This document shows positions 1-10,417 of a stretch of DNA of 64,000 nucleotides, piece by piece; positions within the stretch are counted from its first letter, which is position 1, and every line of letters begins with the position of its first letter. Position numbers and translations under genes: made by a program. The notes under the pieces were generated by a model. It saw nothing but the letters and a program-made list of their open reading frames with translations, did no database searches and was not told where the DNA came from. Source of the stretch: Streptomyces indicus (GTDB lineage Bacteria > Actinomycetota > Actinomycetes > Streptomycetales > Streptomycetaceae); NCBI RefSeq assembly GCF_900100315.1, contig NZ_FNFF01000014.1, forward strand, positions 1-64,000, in the 5' to 3' direction.

Positions 1-283
1 GGGGCGACGGACGGGCGGGCCGGGGGCGGCGGATGCGGCTGGGTGGTGGCTGGGTGCGGCCTGGTGGCTGGGTGTGGCTGGGGCGGCCGAATGCAGCCAG
101 GCGGCCCGGGTGGGCGGGTGCCGGGTGCGCCTGGGTGGGTGGGTGGACCGGGCGTGTGGAGGGGGGCCTGCCGGGGCGTTGGCTGGGGCGGGAGGGGTGG
201 GTGGGGAGGGTGGGGGCCCCGGGGTGCAAGGGGGAGCCACTGGCGGAGCAGTTCCGGGCGCGGGGAAGGGCCCGCTCTGTTAG
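1..283. other. G-rich low-complexity intergenic DNA
   Basis: The plus strand is a run of GGCTGGGTG- and GGGTGGGTGG-like short repeats with no codon pattern that favours any one frame. I see no gene here. The G-runs could form G-quadruplex structure on the plus strand. The upstream neighbour lies outside the window. Confidence 0.5.
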
Positions 284-299
284 ATTGGTCTATACCACG
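284..299. promoter_or_regulatory. DasR operator (dre site) of nagB
   Basis: The 16-mer ATTGGTCTATACCACG matches the known dre consensus ACTGGTCTAGACCAGT at 12 of 16 positions and keeps the palindromic core TGGTC-TA-ACCA. It lies about 50 bp before the nagB start. DasR, the GntR-family GlcNAc regulator, is encoded in the same locus and is known to control nagB in S. coelicolor. Confidence 0.85.
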
Positions 300-349
300 A
301 GCTCTCGTGGTCCGCATTTCGCCCACCTATCCAGATCGGCAGGCCCAGC

Positions 350-1135
350 GTGGAAGTTGTCATCGTCAAGGACGCCAAGGCAGGCGGCGAGCTCATCGCG
401 GGGGCCATCGTGGACCTGCTGGCCCGCAAGCCCGACGCGCTGCTCGGCGTGGCCACCGGCTCCACCCCGCTGCCCATCTACGACGCGCTCGTCGCCCAGG
501 TGAACGCGGGCGCGGTGGACGCCTCGAAGGCCCGGATCTGCCAGCTCGACGAGTACGTCGGCCTGCCCGCCGGTCACCCCGAGTCGTACCGTGCGACCGT
601 GCTGCGCCAGGTCGTCGAGCCGCTCGGGCTGCCCGAGTCGCAGTTCATGGGCCCCGACGGCAGCGCCGAGGACGTCCAGGCCGCGTGCGACGCGTATGAC
701 GAGGCGCTGGCCGCGGCCGGCGGTGTGGATCTGCAGATCCTCGGCATCGGCACCGACGGGCACATCGGGTTCAACGAGCCGTGCTCGTCGCTCGCTTCGC
801 GTACCCGGATCAAGACGCTGATCGAGCAGACCCGGATCGACAATGCGCGGTTCTTCGACAACGACATCGACCAGGTCCCGCACCACGTGATCACCCAGGG
901 CATCGGCACCATCCTCGACGCGCGGCACCTGGTGCTGCTCGCGACGGGTGAGGGCAAGGCCGAGGCCGTGGCGCAGACGGTCGAGGGGCCGGTCTCCTCC
1001 CTGGTGCCGGCCTCCGCGCTGCAGCTGCACCGGCATGCGACGGTCGTGGTGGACGAGGCCGCGGCGTCCAAGCTGAAGCTGGCGGACTACTTCCGGCACG
1101 CCTTCGACAACAAGCCTGCTTGGCAGGGGATTTAG
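350..1135 (+). CDS. nagB: Glucosamine-6-phosphate deaminase NagB
   Basis: Cytoplasmic enzyme converting glucosamine-6-phosphate to fructose-6-phosphate and ammonia, the step that feeds amino sugars into glycolysis. The 261-residue length is typical. Visible family motifs are TGSTPLPIYD near the N-terminus and LGIGTDGHIGFNEP in the middle, the latter holding active-site residues. The start is a GTG at the point where family similarity begins. The gene faces the das operon tail to tail across a 21-bp-stem terminator, and a dre site sits in its promoter, so induction by GlcN-6-P/GlcNAc-6-P release of DasR is expected. Confidence 0.95.
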   Translation: MEVVIVKDAKAGGELIAGAIVDLLARKPDALLGVATGSTPLPIYDALVAQVNAGAVDASKARICQLDEYVGLPAGHPESYRATVLRQVVEPLGLPESQFMGPDGSAEDVQAACDAYDEALAAAGGVDLQILGIGTDGHIGFNEPCSSLASRTRIKTLIEQTRIDNARFFDNDIDQVPHHVITQGIGTILDARHLVLLATGEGKAEAVAQTVEGPVSSLVPASALQLHRHATVVVDEAAASKLKLADYFRHAFDNKPAWQGI

Positions 1136-1151
1136 GGGTCGGGCCGAGCCC

Positions 1152-1166
1152 GGGGGCTGCGCCCCC
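1152..1166. repeat. GC palindrome element copy
   Basis: GGGGGCTGCGCCCCC followed by TGGACCCCGG. It resembles the palindromes near 21460, 21546 and 34462, each also followed by a short xxxACCCCCG-like tail. It is intergenic, just after nagB. Confidence 0.5.
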
Positions 1167-1212
1167 TGGACCCCGGTTTCGGGGCTCGCCCCTGACCTCG
1201 CGCCGCTCACAG

Positions 1213-1261
1213 CACGACGAAGCGGGCGCTCTCCCCCCGTGAGAGCGCCCGCTTCGTCGTG
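1213..1261. terminator. Bidirectional terminator nagB/dasD
   Basis: Perfect 21-bp inverted repeat (1213-1233 with 1241-1261) and a 7-nt loop, placed between the convergent nagB and dasD genes. Confidence 0.9.
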
Positions 1262-1292
1262 TTGCGGATCAGGGCCGAGCAGCCGGACCGGG

Positions 1293-2768
1293 TCACTCCC
1301 CGGTGAGGACCTCCGCCGCGGCCACTCCGCAGACCCGCGCCGCGCCGTACGTCGCCACGTGCAGGGCGCCGCGAGGGGCCGACTGCGGGACGCCCATTTC
1401 GACGACGACCGTGTCCGGGCGGGCGGCGATCAGGGCGTCCAGGGTCGAGGCCATCCACGCGTGGCGGTGGGCGTCGCGGACCACGGCCACGATGCGGCGC
1501 GATCCCGCGGCGGCGAGCACGGCGTCGGGCGTGACGTCCTGCCCGTACGAGCCGGTCTCCGTGCCCGGGAGGCGACGGGTCAGTTCAGCTGCCACGCCCC
1601 ACGGTGTCTCGTCGCCGACGGCGATGTTGGCCATGGGCGTGAAGGCCGCCACGTACGCGGGAGAGGTGAGGGCCTCACGCGTGCCCGTCACCTTCAGGGC
1701 GCGGCGGGCCGCGACCAGGCCGATGTCCGACTGGGGCGCGCGTTCGGCCCGTACGGAAGCAGCCGTCCACTCCCCCAGCGCGCGGACGCGGGCGGCGGCG
1801 TCCGCGAGGCGTTCCTCGGGGAGTTCGCCGCTGCGGACCGCCGCGACGAGGGCGTCGCGCAGCGCCACCACCGTGTCGTCGTCCGCGAGTCCGCCGCCCA
1901 CGCAGATCGCGTCGGCGCCGGCGGCGATCGCGAGCACGCTGCCGCGCTCGATGCCGTACGTCGCGGAGATGGCCTGCATCTCCATGCCGTCCGTGACGAT
2001 CAGGCCGTCGAAGCCGAGCTCCTCGCGGAGCAGCCCGGTCAGGATGCGGTGCGAGAGGGTCGCGGGCCGGTCGGCGTCCAGGGCGGGCAGCAGGATGTGC
2101 GCGCTCATGACGGCCTTGGTGCCGGCCGCGATGGCGGCGCGGAACGGCGCCAACTCCCGTTCCCGCAGCACCTCGACGGACACGTCGATGCTGGGCAGCG
2201 CGTGGTGCGAGTCCACGCTGGTGTCGCCGTGGCCCGGGAAGTGCTTGGTGCAGGCCGCGACGCCCGAGGACTGAAGACCGCGGACGTACGCCGCGGTGTG
2301 CCGGGCCACGAGCGCCGGGTCGGCGCCGAAGGAGCGGACGCCGATGACCGGGTTGTCGGCGTTGGAGTTGACGTCGGCGGACGGCGCCCAGTTGAGGTTG
2401 ACGCCGCAGGCCGCGAGGCGGCGGCCGAGTTCGGCGGCGACCTCGTGGGTCAGCTCGGCGTCGTCCACGGCGCCGAGCGCGTGGTTGCCGGGGAAGGAGG
2501 AGCCGCTGCGCACCTCCAAGCGGGTGACGTCGCCGCCCTCCTCGTCGATGGCGACGAGGACGTCCTCGCATTCGGCCCGCAACTGGGCGGTGAGGGCGGC
2601 GAGTTGCTCAGGGGTGTGGATGTTGCGGCCGAACAGGCCGACCGAGTGGAGTCCTTCGCCGATCCGGCGCAGGAGCCAGTCGGGTGCGCTGGTCCCGACG
2701 AAGCCGGGCTGGAGTACGGCGAGCGCGTCACGGGTCAAGGTGTCCACGCCGCGGGCGAGTGTCGTCAT
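1293..2768 (-). CDS. dasD: GH3 beta-N-acetylhexosaminidase DasD
   Basis: Glycoside hydrolase family 3 enzyme of 491 residues, expected to split N,N'-diacetylchitobiose into GlcNAc. The NagZ-type signature KHFPGHGDT is at residues 175-183 and DSHHALP at 186-192. The candidate nucleophile is Asp260 in VTDGMEM. There is no signal peptide, so it should act inside the cell on imported sugar. It starts 9 bp after dasC ends and has a weak own ribosome site, which suggests translational coupling. It is the last gene of the das operon, as in S. coelicolor. Confidence 0.92.
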   Translation of the reverse strand: MTTLARGVDTLTRDALAVLQPGFVGTSAPDWLLRRIGEGLHSVGLFGRNIHTPEQLAALTAQLRAECEDVLVAIDEEGGDVTRLEVRSGSSFPGNHALGAVDDAELTHEVAAELGRRLAACGVNLNWAPSADVNSNADNPVIGVRSFGADPALVARHTAAYVRGLQSSGVAACTKHFPGHGDTSVDSHHALPSIDVSVEVLRERELAPFRAAIAAGTKAVMSAHILLPALDADRPATLSHRILTGLLREELGFDGLIVTDGMEMQAISATYGIERGSVLAIAAGADAICVGGGLADDDTVVALRDALVAAVRSGELPEERLADAAARVRALGEWTAASVRAERAPQSDIGLVAARRALKVTGTREALTSPAYVAAFTPMANIAVGDETPWGVAAELTRRLPGTETGSYGQDVTPDAVLAAAGSRRIVAVVRDAHRHAWMASTLDALIAARPDTVVVEMGVPQSAPRGALHVATYGAARVCGVAAAEVLTGE

Positions 2769-2777
2769 GTGTGGGTG

Positions 2778-3674
2778 TTATCCCTTCACGGCGCCTGAGG
2801 TGAGCCCCGTGGCCATCTTCTTCTGAATGATCATGAAGAAGACCACCACCGGCAGTGCGATCAAGGTGGAACCGGCCATGAGCGCCCCGTAGTCCGTGCC
2901 GCGTTCGGTGGTGAACGTCATCAGCCAGACATTGAGCGTGTACTTGTCGTTGTCGTTCATCAAGATGTACGCGAACAAGTACTCGTTCCACGCGTTGACC
3001 AGCGCGAAGATCGAGGCGGCGGCCAGGCCGGGGGCGAGCAGCGGGAAGACCACCCGCATGAAGGCGCCGAAGCGCGTGCAGCCGTCGACCATGGCGGACT
3101 CTTCCAGCTCCACCGGAATGTTGACCACGAAGCCGCGGATCATGACGACCGCGAAGGGCAGGGTGGTCACGAGGTAGAGGGCGATGAGGCCCCAGTACTC
3201 GTTGAGTCCGCCCATGGCGTTGAGCTGGGCGTAGATCGGGATGAGCATCGCCGTCGGCGGCAGCATCTGCACGAGGATCAGGACCACGAGCAGCGGCTTG
3301 CGGCCGAAGAACCGGAAGCGTCCGATGGCGAGGGCCGCGAGGGTCGCGATCACCATGCCGCCGATCACCGCGGTGAGCGAGACGATCAGCGTGGACTGGA
3401 CGGCGGTGTCGAAGTTGGGCTGGTTCAGGGCCCGCTTGAAGTTGTCGAAGGTGATCGACGACGGCCACAGCGTCTGGTCGTAGGAGCGGATCTCCTGGTT
3501 GGGGCGCAGGGCGCTGACGATCAGCCAGTACACCGGGAACGCCATGACCACGGCGATCAGCAGGCCGAGGATGTTGTAGTGCAGGCGGGACTTCTTGCGG
3601 TCCGGCCGCAGCACCTGCGGCTCGGCGGCCGGGCCGGCCTTGGTCACCGGGGTCGTCGGAGTCGAGGCGCTCAT
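2778..3674 (-). CDS. dasC: Chitobiose ABC transporter permease DasC
   Basis: Binding-protein-dependent sugar ABC permease, 298 residues, with about six hydrophobic segments. The cytoplasmic EAA-like loop (around EESAMVDGCTRFGAF) contacts the ATPase. The start overlaps the dasB stop by ATGA. No ATPase gene is present in the locus. In S. coelicolor the shared ATPase MsiK, encoded elsewhere, serves this transporter, and the same is inferred here. Confidence 0.92.
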   Translation of the reverse strand: MSASTPTTPVTKAGPAAEPQVLRPDRKKSRLHYNILGLLIAVVMAFPVYWLIVSALRPNQEIRSYDQTLWPSSITFDNFKRALNQPNFDTAVQSTLIVSLTAVIGGMVIATLAALAIGRFRFFGRKPLLVVLILVQMLPPTAMLIPIYAQLNAMGGLNEYWGLIALYLVTTLPFAVVMIRGFVVNIPVELEESAMVDGCTRFGAFMRVVFPLLAPGLAAASIFALVNAWNEYLFAYILMNDNDKYTLNVWLMTFTTERGTDYGALMAGSTLIALPVVVFFMIIQKKMATGLTSGAVKG

Positions 3675-4699
3675 TCGACCTCTCCCGTCTTGATCAGCTG
3701 ACGCACGTAGTACACGGCCACGCCGGAGAGCAGCAGCACGGTGATGAGGGCGATGGCCGAGCCCTGGCTGAACGAGGTGGACTCGAAGGCCTTGGAGTAG
3801 GAGTAGAGGCCGAGGGTCTCGTACTCGGGTTCGGGCTTGTTGCCGCGCAGCAGCCAGATCTGCCCGAAGACGTTGAAGTCCCAGATGACCGAGAGGGTGC
3901 CCACCATGATGAACACCGGCTTGATCACCGGCCAGGTGACGAAGCGGTAGACGCCGAAGGCGTTGGCGCCGTCGAGCTGGGCGGCTTCCTCGAGTTCGGC
4001 GGGGACCTGGGTCAGGGCCGCGTAGAGCGTGATGGCCACGAAGGGGATCGCGCCCCAGACCACCAGGGCGATGATGACGGCGAAGCCCTGCCAGGGGTTG
4101 AGGAACCAGTTGTGGCCGAGGAAGTCCTCACCGGCGAACTTGGCGATCAGGGTGTTGATCAGGCCGTAGTCGGAGTCGGCCAGCCAGCGGAAGATGGACG
4201 CGGCCACCATGAGCGGCATCGACCAGGCGGCGATCAGGGCCACGGTGAGGACGAGCCGCACCCAGGTGGTGAGCCGCTGCATCAGGAGCGCGACCATGAG
4301 GCCGATGGCCATGGTGAGGACGACGCAGACCGCCATGAACAGCACAGTGCGGCCGGTGACGTACCAGAACTCGGAGTCGCCCAGGATGTTGGTGAACTGC
4401 TCGAAGCCGACCCACGGCGGGTCGTCCCCGGTCCACAGCTCGCGCCGCCCGAGGTCCTGGAAGGACAGGATGACCGTCTTGACCAGGGGGTACGCGTAGA
4501 CAGCGGCGATGGCGACGATCGCCGGCAGGATCAGGAGGTAAGGGAGCAGGGCTCCCTTCTTGAAGGTGCGCCTGGGGCTGCCCTGCGCGGGACCACGGCG
4601 AGTGCCGTCCGGGGAGGACGGGCCGCGGTCGGTGACTGTCGTGGCCGTCTGTACGGGGATCTCGGCCCCCGCGGCCTTGGTGGTGTCGGCGGCACTCAC
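3671..4699 (-). CDS. dasB: Chitobiose ABC transporter permease DasB
   Basis: Inner-membrane permease partner of DasC, 342 residues. It has a charged N-terminal tail of about 60 residues and then roughly six transmembrane segments. The EAA loop is EEAAQLDGANAFG. The GTG at 4699 is chosen because GGAAGG lies about 9 nt upstream and similarity starts there; the frame stays open further upstream only because of high GC. The 155-bp gap to dasA holds strong hairpins that may lower dasBC expression relative to the binding protein. Confidence 0.9.
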   Translation of the reverse strand: MSAADTTKAAGAEIPVQTATTVTDRGPSSPDGTRRGPAQGSPRRTFKKGALLPYLLILPAIVAIAAVYAYPLVKTVILSFQDLGRRELWTGDDPPWVGFEQFTNILGDSEFWYVTGRTVLFMAVCVVLTMAIGLMVALLMQRLTTWVRLVLTVALIAAWSMPLMVAASIFRWLADSDYGLINTLIAKFAGEDFLGHNWFLNPWQGFAVIIALVVWGAIPFVAITLYAALTQVPAELEEAAQLDGANAFGVYRFVTWPVIKPVFIMVGTLSVIWDFNVFGQIWLLRGNKPEPEYETLGLYSYSKAFESTSFSQGSAIALITVLLLSGVAVYYVRQLIKTGEVE

Positions 4700-4730
4700 G
4701 TGGCTGACCTTCCGTTTGTCTCTCTGCACC

Positions 4731-4827
4731 CGGGAGGACCTCCCGGAGGAACCGGGGCGGAACCTGGGAGGACCTCCGTGCGGGTGCACCGAAAGGGGCG
4801 GTCGGCGAGGCCCGCGAGAGCCTCGCC
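4731..4827 (-). other. Hairpin-rich dasA-dasB spacer
   Basis: A CGGGAGG/CCTCCCG palindrome at 4731-4745 and a 7-bp stem GGCGAGG/CCTCGCC (4804-4810 with 4821-4827) lie between dasA and dasB. They could protect the dasA transcript end or partly terminate transcription. This is a common arrangement after binding-protein genes in sugar ABC operons. Confidence 0.55.
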
Positions 4828-4854
4828 GCCGCCTGGGAGCCTTCCGGCTCGGGA

Positions 4855-6153
4855 CTACTTGTTGATCAGCTCGTTGATCTTGTCGTCGGCCTTCTTCGTG
4901 GCCTCGTCGACCGAGGAGCCCTTGAGGATCTCGAGGAGCATGTTCTCCAGGACCTCCTCCTTCTCGATCGAGGTCCAGCCCGGGGCGATCGGGGTGAACC
5001 AGGCGTCCGGCACTGCGTTGGCGACCGGGGCCGTCTCGGGCTTGGCCTTCAGCGGCTCGAGCTGCTTGGTGTTGTTCGGCAGGATGTTCTTGCCGGCCAG
5101 CACCTCCATGGACTTCTCGCTGGTGAAGAGGGAGATCCACTCCTCACCGAGGTCCGCCACCTTGGACTTGCCGGTCACGGCGAGGTCCGAGCCGCCGATG
5201 AACGAGGGCAGCGCCTTGCCGTTCGGGCCGGGCATGCCCGCGACCTGGATCTTGCCTTCCAGCTTCGGGTTGCCGTTGTTCTTGCCGTCGATGACCGAGC
5301 CGGCCTCCCAGCCGTTGCCGTACAGGAGGGCGGCCTTCTCGTTGGCCATGACGTTGGCGTGGTCCTGCTCGTCCTTCGTCTGGTCGGCCTTGTTGTACTT
5401 CTTGACCAGGTCGATGAAGTGCTGGATGCCCTGCTTGGCCTCGGGGCTGGAGAGCGTGCCCTTCCACTCCTTGGAGCCCTCGTCGTACTCGGCGATCTTG
5501 CCGCCGTACGCGGCGACGTAGGACATCGCGGCGTACCAGTAACGGCCCGGCAGGTAGAGGGACGAGAAGCGCTTGTCCTTCTTGGTGTACTCCGCCTGGA
5601 CCTTGTCGAGGGCCTTGAGCAGGTCGGCCTCGGTCTCCGGGAGCTTGTCGCTGCCGGTGCCCTTCTTGAACATGTCGGTGTTGTAGATCGCGACGCGCGC
5701 ACCGGCGTAGTAGGGCACGCAGTACTGCTTGCCCTCGAACGAGCAGGTGTCCTTGAGACCCTGGATCCAGGTGTCGCTGTTGTCGTACTTCTTCGGGTCG
5801 ATCTCGGCGAGCGCCCCGTTGAGGATGTACTGCATGGTCTCGGTGTTGCCGAGCTCCACCACGTCGGGGAACTTGTCGCCGCCGAGCGCGGTGTCCAGCT
5901 TCTTGGCCTTGTCGGCCCACTGCTGGTACTGAACGTTGACCTTGACCTTCGGGTACTTCTTCTTGAACTGGGCGTTGACGTCGTCGACCAGCTCCGGCCA
6001 GGTGCTCTGCGCGTCCACCATCAGCCAGACGGTCAACGTCTCGTTGCGGTCCTTCGGGTCCTTGGCCGCATTCTTGCCGTCGTCCGAACCACAGGCTGCG
6101 ACACCGGACATCATCGCTGCGACGCCGACCGCCGCAATCAGCTTGCGCTTCAC
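4855..6153 (-). CDS. dasA: Chitobiose-binding lipoprotein DasA
   Basis: Extracellular solute-binding protein (family 1) of 432 residues, lipid-anchored. The N-terminus MKRK plus a hydrophobic stretch ends in lipobox VAAC with Cys21. In S. coelicolor DasA binds chitobiose and links chitin breakdown to development. It is the first gene of dasABCD and is divergent from dasR. Two dre-like sites lie in the shared promoter region. Confidence 0.94.
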   Translation of the reverse strand: MKRKLIAAVGVAAMMSGVAACGSDDGKNAAKDPKDRNETLTVWLMVDAQSTWPELVDDVNAQFKKKYPKVKVNVQYQQWADKAKKLDTALGGDKFPDVVELGNTETMQYILNGALAEIDPKKYDNSDTWIQGLKDTCSFEGKQYCVPYYAGARVAIYNTDMFKKGTGSDKLPETEADLLKALDKVQAEYTKKDKRFSSLYLPGRYWYAAMSYVAAYGGKIAEYDEGSKEWKGTLSSPEAKQGIQHFIDLVKKYNKADQTKDEQDHANVMANEKAALLYGNGWEAGSVIDGKNNGNPKLEGKIQVAGMPGPNGKALPSFIGGSDLAVTGKSKVADLGEEWISLFTSEKSMEVLAGKNILPNNTKQLEPLKAKPETAPVANAVPDAWFTPIAPGWTSIEKEEVLENMLLEILKGSSVDEATKKADDKINELINK

Positions 6154-6239
6154 GCCACCCTCCTCAGGGATCTGCCCACCCCCCTGCCCTCTGCGGTGAC
6201 ATACGCCAAGTACTCCCGTGGGGCTGGGACCTGGTCTTT

Positions 6240-6255
6240 AATGGTGTAGACCAGT
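6240..6255. promoter_or_regulatory. DasR operator (dre) 1 of dasA
   Basis: AATGGTGTAGACCAGT matches the dre consensus at 14 of 16 positions and lies in the dasA/dasR divergent region. A partial half-site CTGGTCTTTA (6231-6240) abuts it. Confidence 0.88.
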
Positions 6256-6263
6256 ACGGGGAG

Positions 6264-6279
6264 CTTGGCCTAGACCTTT
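6264..6279. promoter_or_regulatory. DasR operator (dre) 2 of dasA
   Basis: CTTGGCCTAGACCTTT matches the dre consensus at 11 of 16 positions and keeps the TGGCCTAGACC core. It lies 24 bp from the first site, as for a paired operator. Confidence 0.75.
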
Positions 6280-6337
6280 AGGGGTGTCAAGGGTGTATAA
6301 GAGGGGTCCCACATCCCGTTACCGGACCGACACCTGA

Positions 6338-7249
<912 letters not shown>

Positions 7250-7290
7250 GCCCTCCACCGCGACGCTCAACTCACCTACACAGCACGGGA

Positions 7291-7306
7291 GTTGGTCCGG
7301 ACCAAT
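7291..7306. promoter_or_regulatory. dre-like palindrome
   Basis: TTGGTCCGGACCAA (7292-7305) is a perfect palindrome that differs from the dre core TGGTCTAGACCA at two central bases. It lies about 90 bp before the secreted-protein gene and just after dasR. DasR control of that gene is inferred. Confidence 0.55.
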
Positions 7307-7396
7307 CCCTTGCCGCGGCCGCCTGGATCCCCTTACGGTCCTGAACGATCACATCGACCGAAGATCGAAGAACGTTCGACCGTAGGGGGATCACTC

Positions 7397-7705
7397 ATGC
7401 GCATCGGCAAGAAGCTGGCCACGGCAGGCCTGACCGGAGCACTGCTACTCGGCGGTGTCGCGCTGGCCGCGCCCGCCCAGGCCGCGGGCTGCACCACCGG
7501 CACCTCCGGCCACCTGGGCTGGGCCAAGTGCCCGGCGGGCGTGTCCAACAAGACCTTCCGCGCCCAGGTCGTCTGCACCAATGGCACGACGAAGAACACG
7601 GTGTACGGGCCCTGGCGGCGCGCCAACGCCGACTGGAACATGACCTCGACCGTCGACTGCGGTCCGACCCGCGGCGCGATCTCCGCCGTGATCGACTGGG
7701 CCTGA
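7397..7705 (+). CDS. Small secreted protein, 4 cysteines
   Basis: Protein of 102 residues. MRIGKK plus a hydrophobic core ends at APAQA-A, a Sec signal with cleavage near residue 29. The mature part of about 73 residues has four cysteines (32, 45, 60, 88), likely forming two disulfides, and a GPWRRANADWN patch. No enzyme motif is recognised. The start is ATG with GGGGGAT about 6 nt upstream. A dre-like palindrome lies upstream, so co-regulation with chitin use is possible. It is a plausible small exported effector or inhibitor, but its function is unknown. Confidence 0.75.
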   Translation: MRIGKKLATAGLTGALLLGGVALAAPAQAAGCTTGTSGHLGWAKCPAGVSNKTFRAQVVCTNGTTKNTVYGPWRRANADWNMTSTVDCGPTRGAISAVIDWA

Positions 7706-7775
7706 GGGCACTCGGGGCCCGCCCCGACTCCCTTGCACGCCCGGGCACTTGAGCCCGCACCGGTACCGCCCGCGG

Positions 7776-7791
7776 TGTAGCGCAGATCACA
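7776..7791. promoter_or_regulatory. Possible Crp-type site before cstA
   Basis: TGTAGCGCAGATCACA matches 8 of the 10 conserved bases of the classical TGTGA-N6-TCACA site. It lies about 50 bp before cstA. E. coli cstA is CRP-activated. No equivalent was found before the second copy. Confidence 0.35.
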
Positions 7792-7839
7792 TCCTTGCTC
7801 TACGGTCCTCCCGTCGCCGCATGAACGGGAGGACCACCC

Positions 7840-10028
<2,189 letters not shown>

Positions 10029-10032
<4 letters not shown>

Positions 10033-10226
10033 CGGCGGTGCGGACCGCGGCTTCCCGGATCTGGTGGTACGTACGGGAGTTGACGGGCGAGACGGCGTAC
10101 GAGCGGTATGTCGCTCACGTACGCAAAGACCACCCGGACGCTCCCGTGCAGTCCCGCCGGGAGTTCGAGCGGGAGCGGACCGACCGGCAGGCGGCGGATC
10201 CCCGGCAGGGGTTCCGCTGCTGCTGA
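10029..10226 (+). CDS. ybdD: YbdD/YjiX family small protein, copy 1
   Basis: Protein of 65 residues of the YbdD/YjiX family (DUF466), the usual small partner encoded right after cstA. In E. coli related pairs act together in pyruvate or peptide uptake. The family core is YERYVAHVRKDHPDAPVQSRREFERER, and it ends GFRCC. Translation is coupled to cstA by ATGA. The stop codon is duplicated in a 22/23-bp tandem repeat (10207-10251). Confidence 0.88.
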
Positions 10227-10312
10227 GGCAGGGGTCCGCTGCTGCTGAGGCCGGATGGGCCGCGCGGCCGCTCCTGCACATGGGACCGCGCGACCGTTCA
10301 CATACGTGAGCA

Positions 10313-10350
10313 AAGCCCCTGTCCACAGACCGATATGCGGACAGGGGCTT
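10313..10350. terminator. Terminator after first cstA-ybdD
   Basis: A 12-bp inverted repeat AAGCCCCTGTCC/GGACAGGGGCTT with a 14-nt loop, between the two cstA modules. They are therefore probably separate transcription units. Confidence 0.85.
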
Positions 10351-10368
10351 CCGTATCCCGGTCCGGCA

Positions 10369-10406
10369 CCCCTAGATTTCGGCCGAGTTACACGGTGATC
10401 TAGGGG
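10369..10406 (+). promoter_or_regulatory. Inverted repeat overlapping the cstA-2 ribosome site
   Basis: CCCCTAGAT (10369-10377) and ATCTAGGGG (10398-10406) are 9-bp inverted arms around 20 nt. The right arm runs into the ribosome site GGGGACGGAG before the ATG at 10418. It could be a repressor operator or an RNA hairpin that hides the ribosome site. Confidence 0.6.
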
Positions 10407-10417
10407 ACGGAGCCACC

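Noticed and set aside
33-503. Open frames at the left edge
   Set aside because: Low-complexity G-rich DNA; frames run into nagB in the wrong phase and lack family features.
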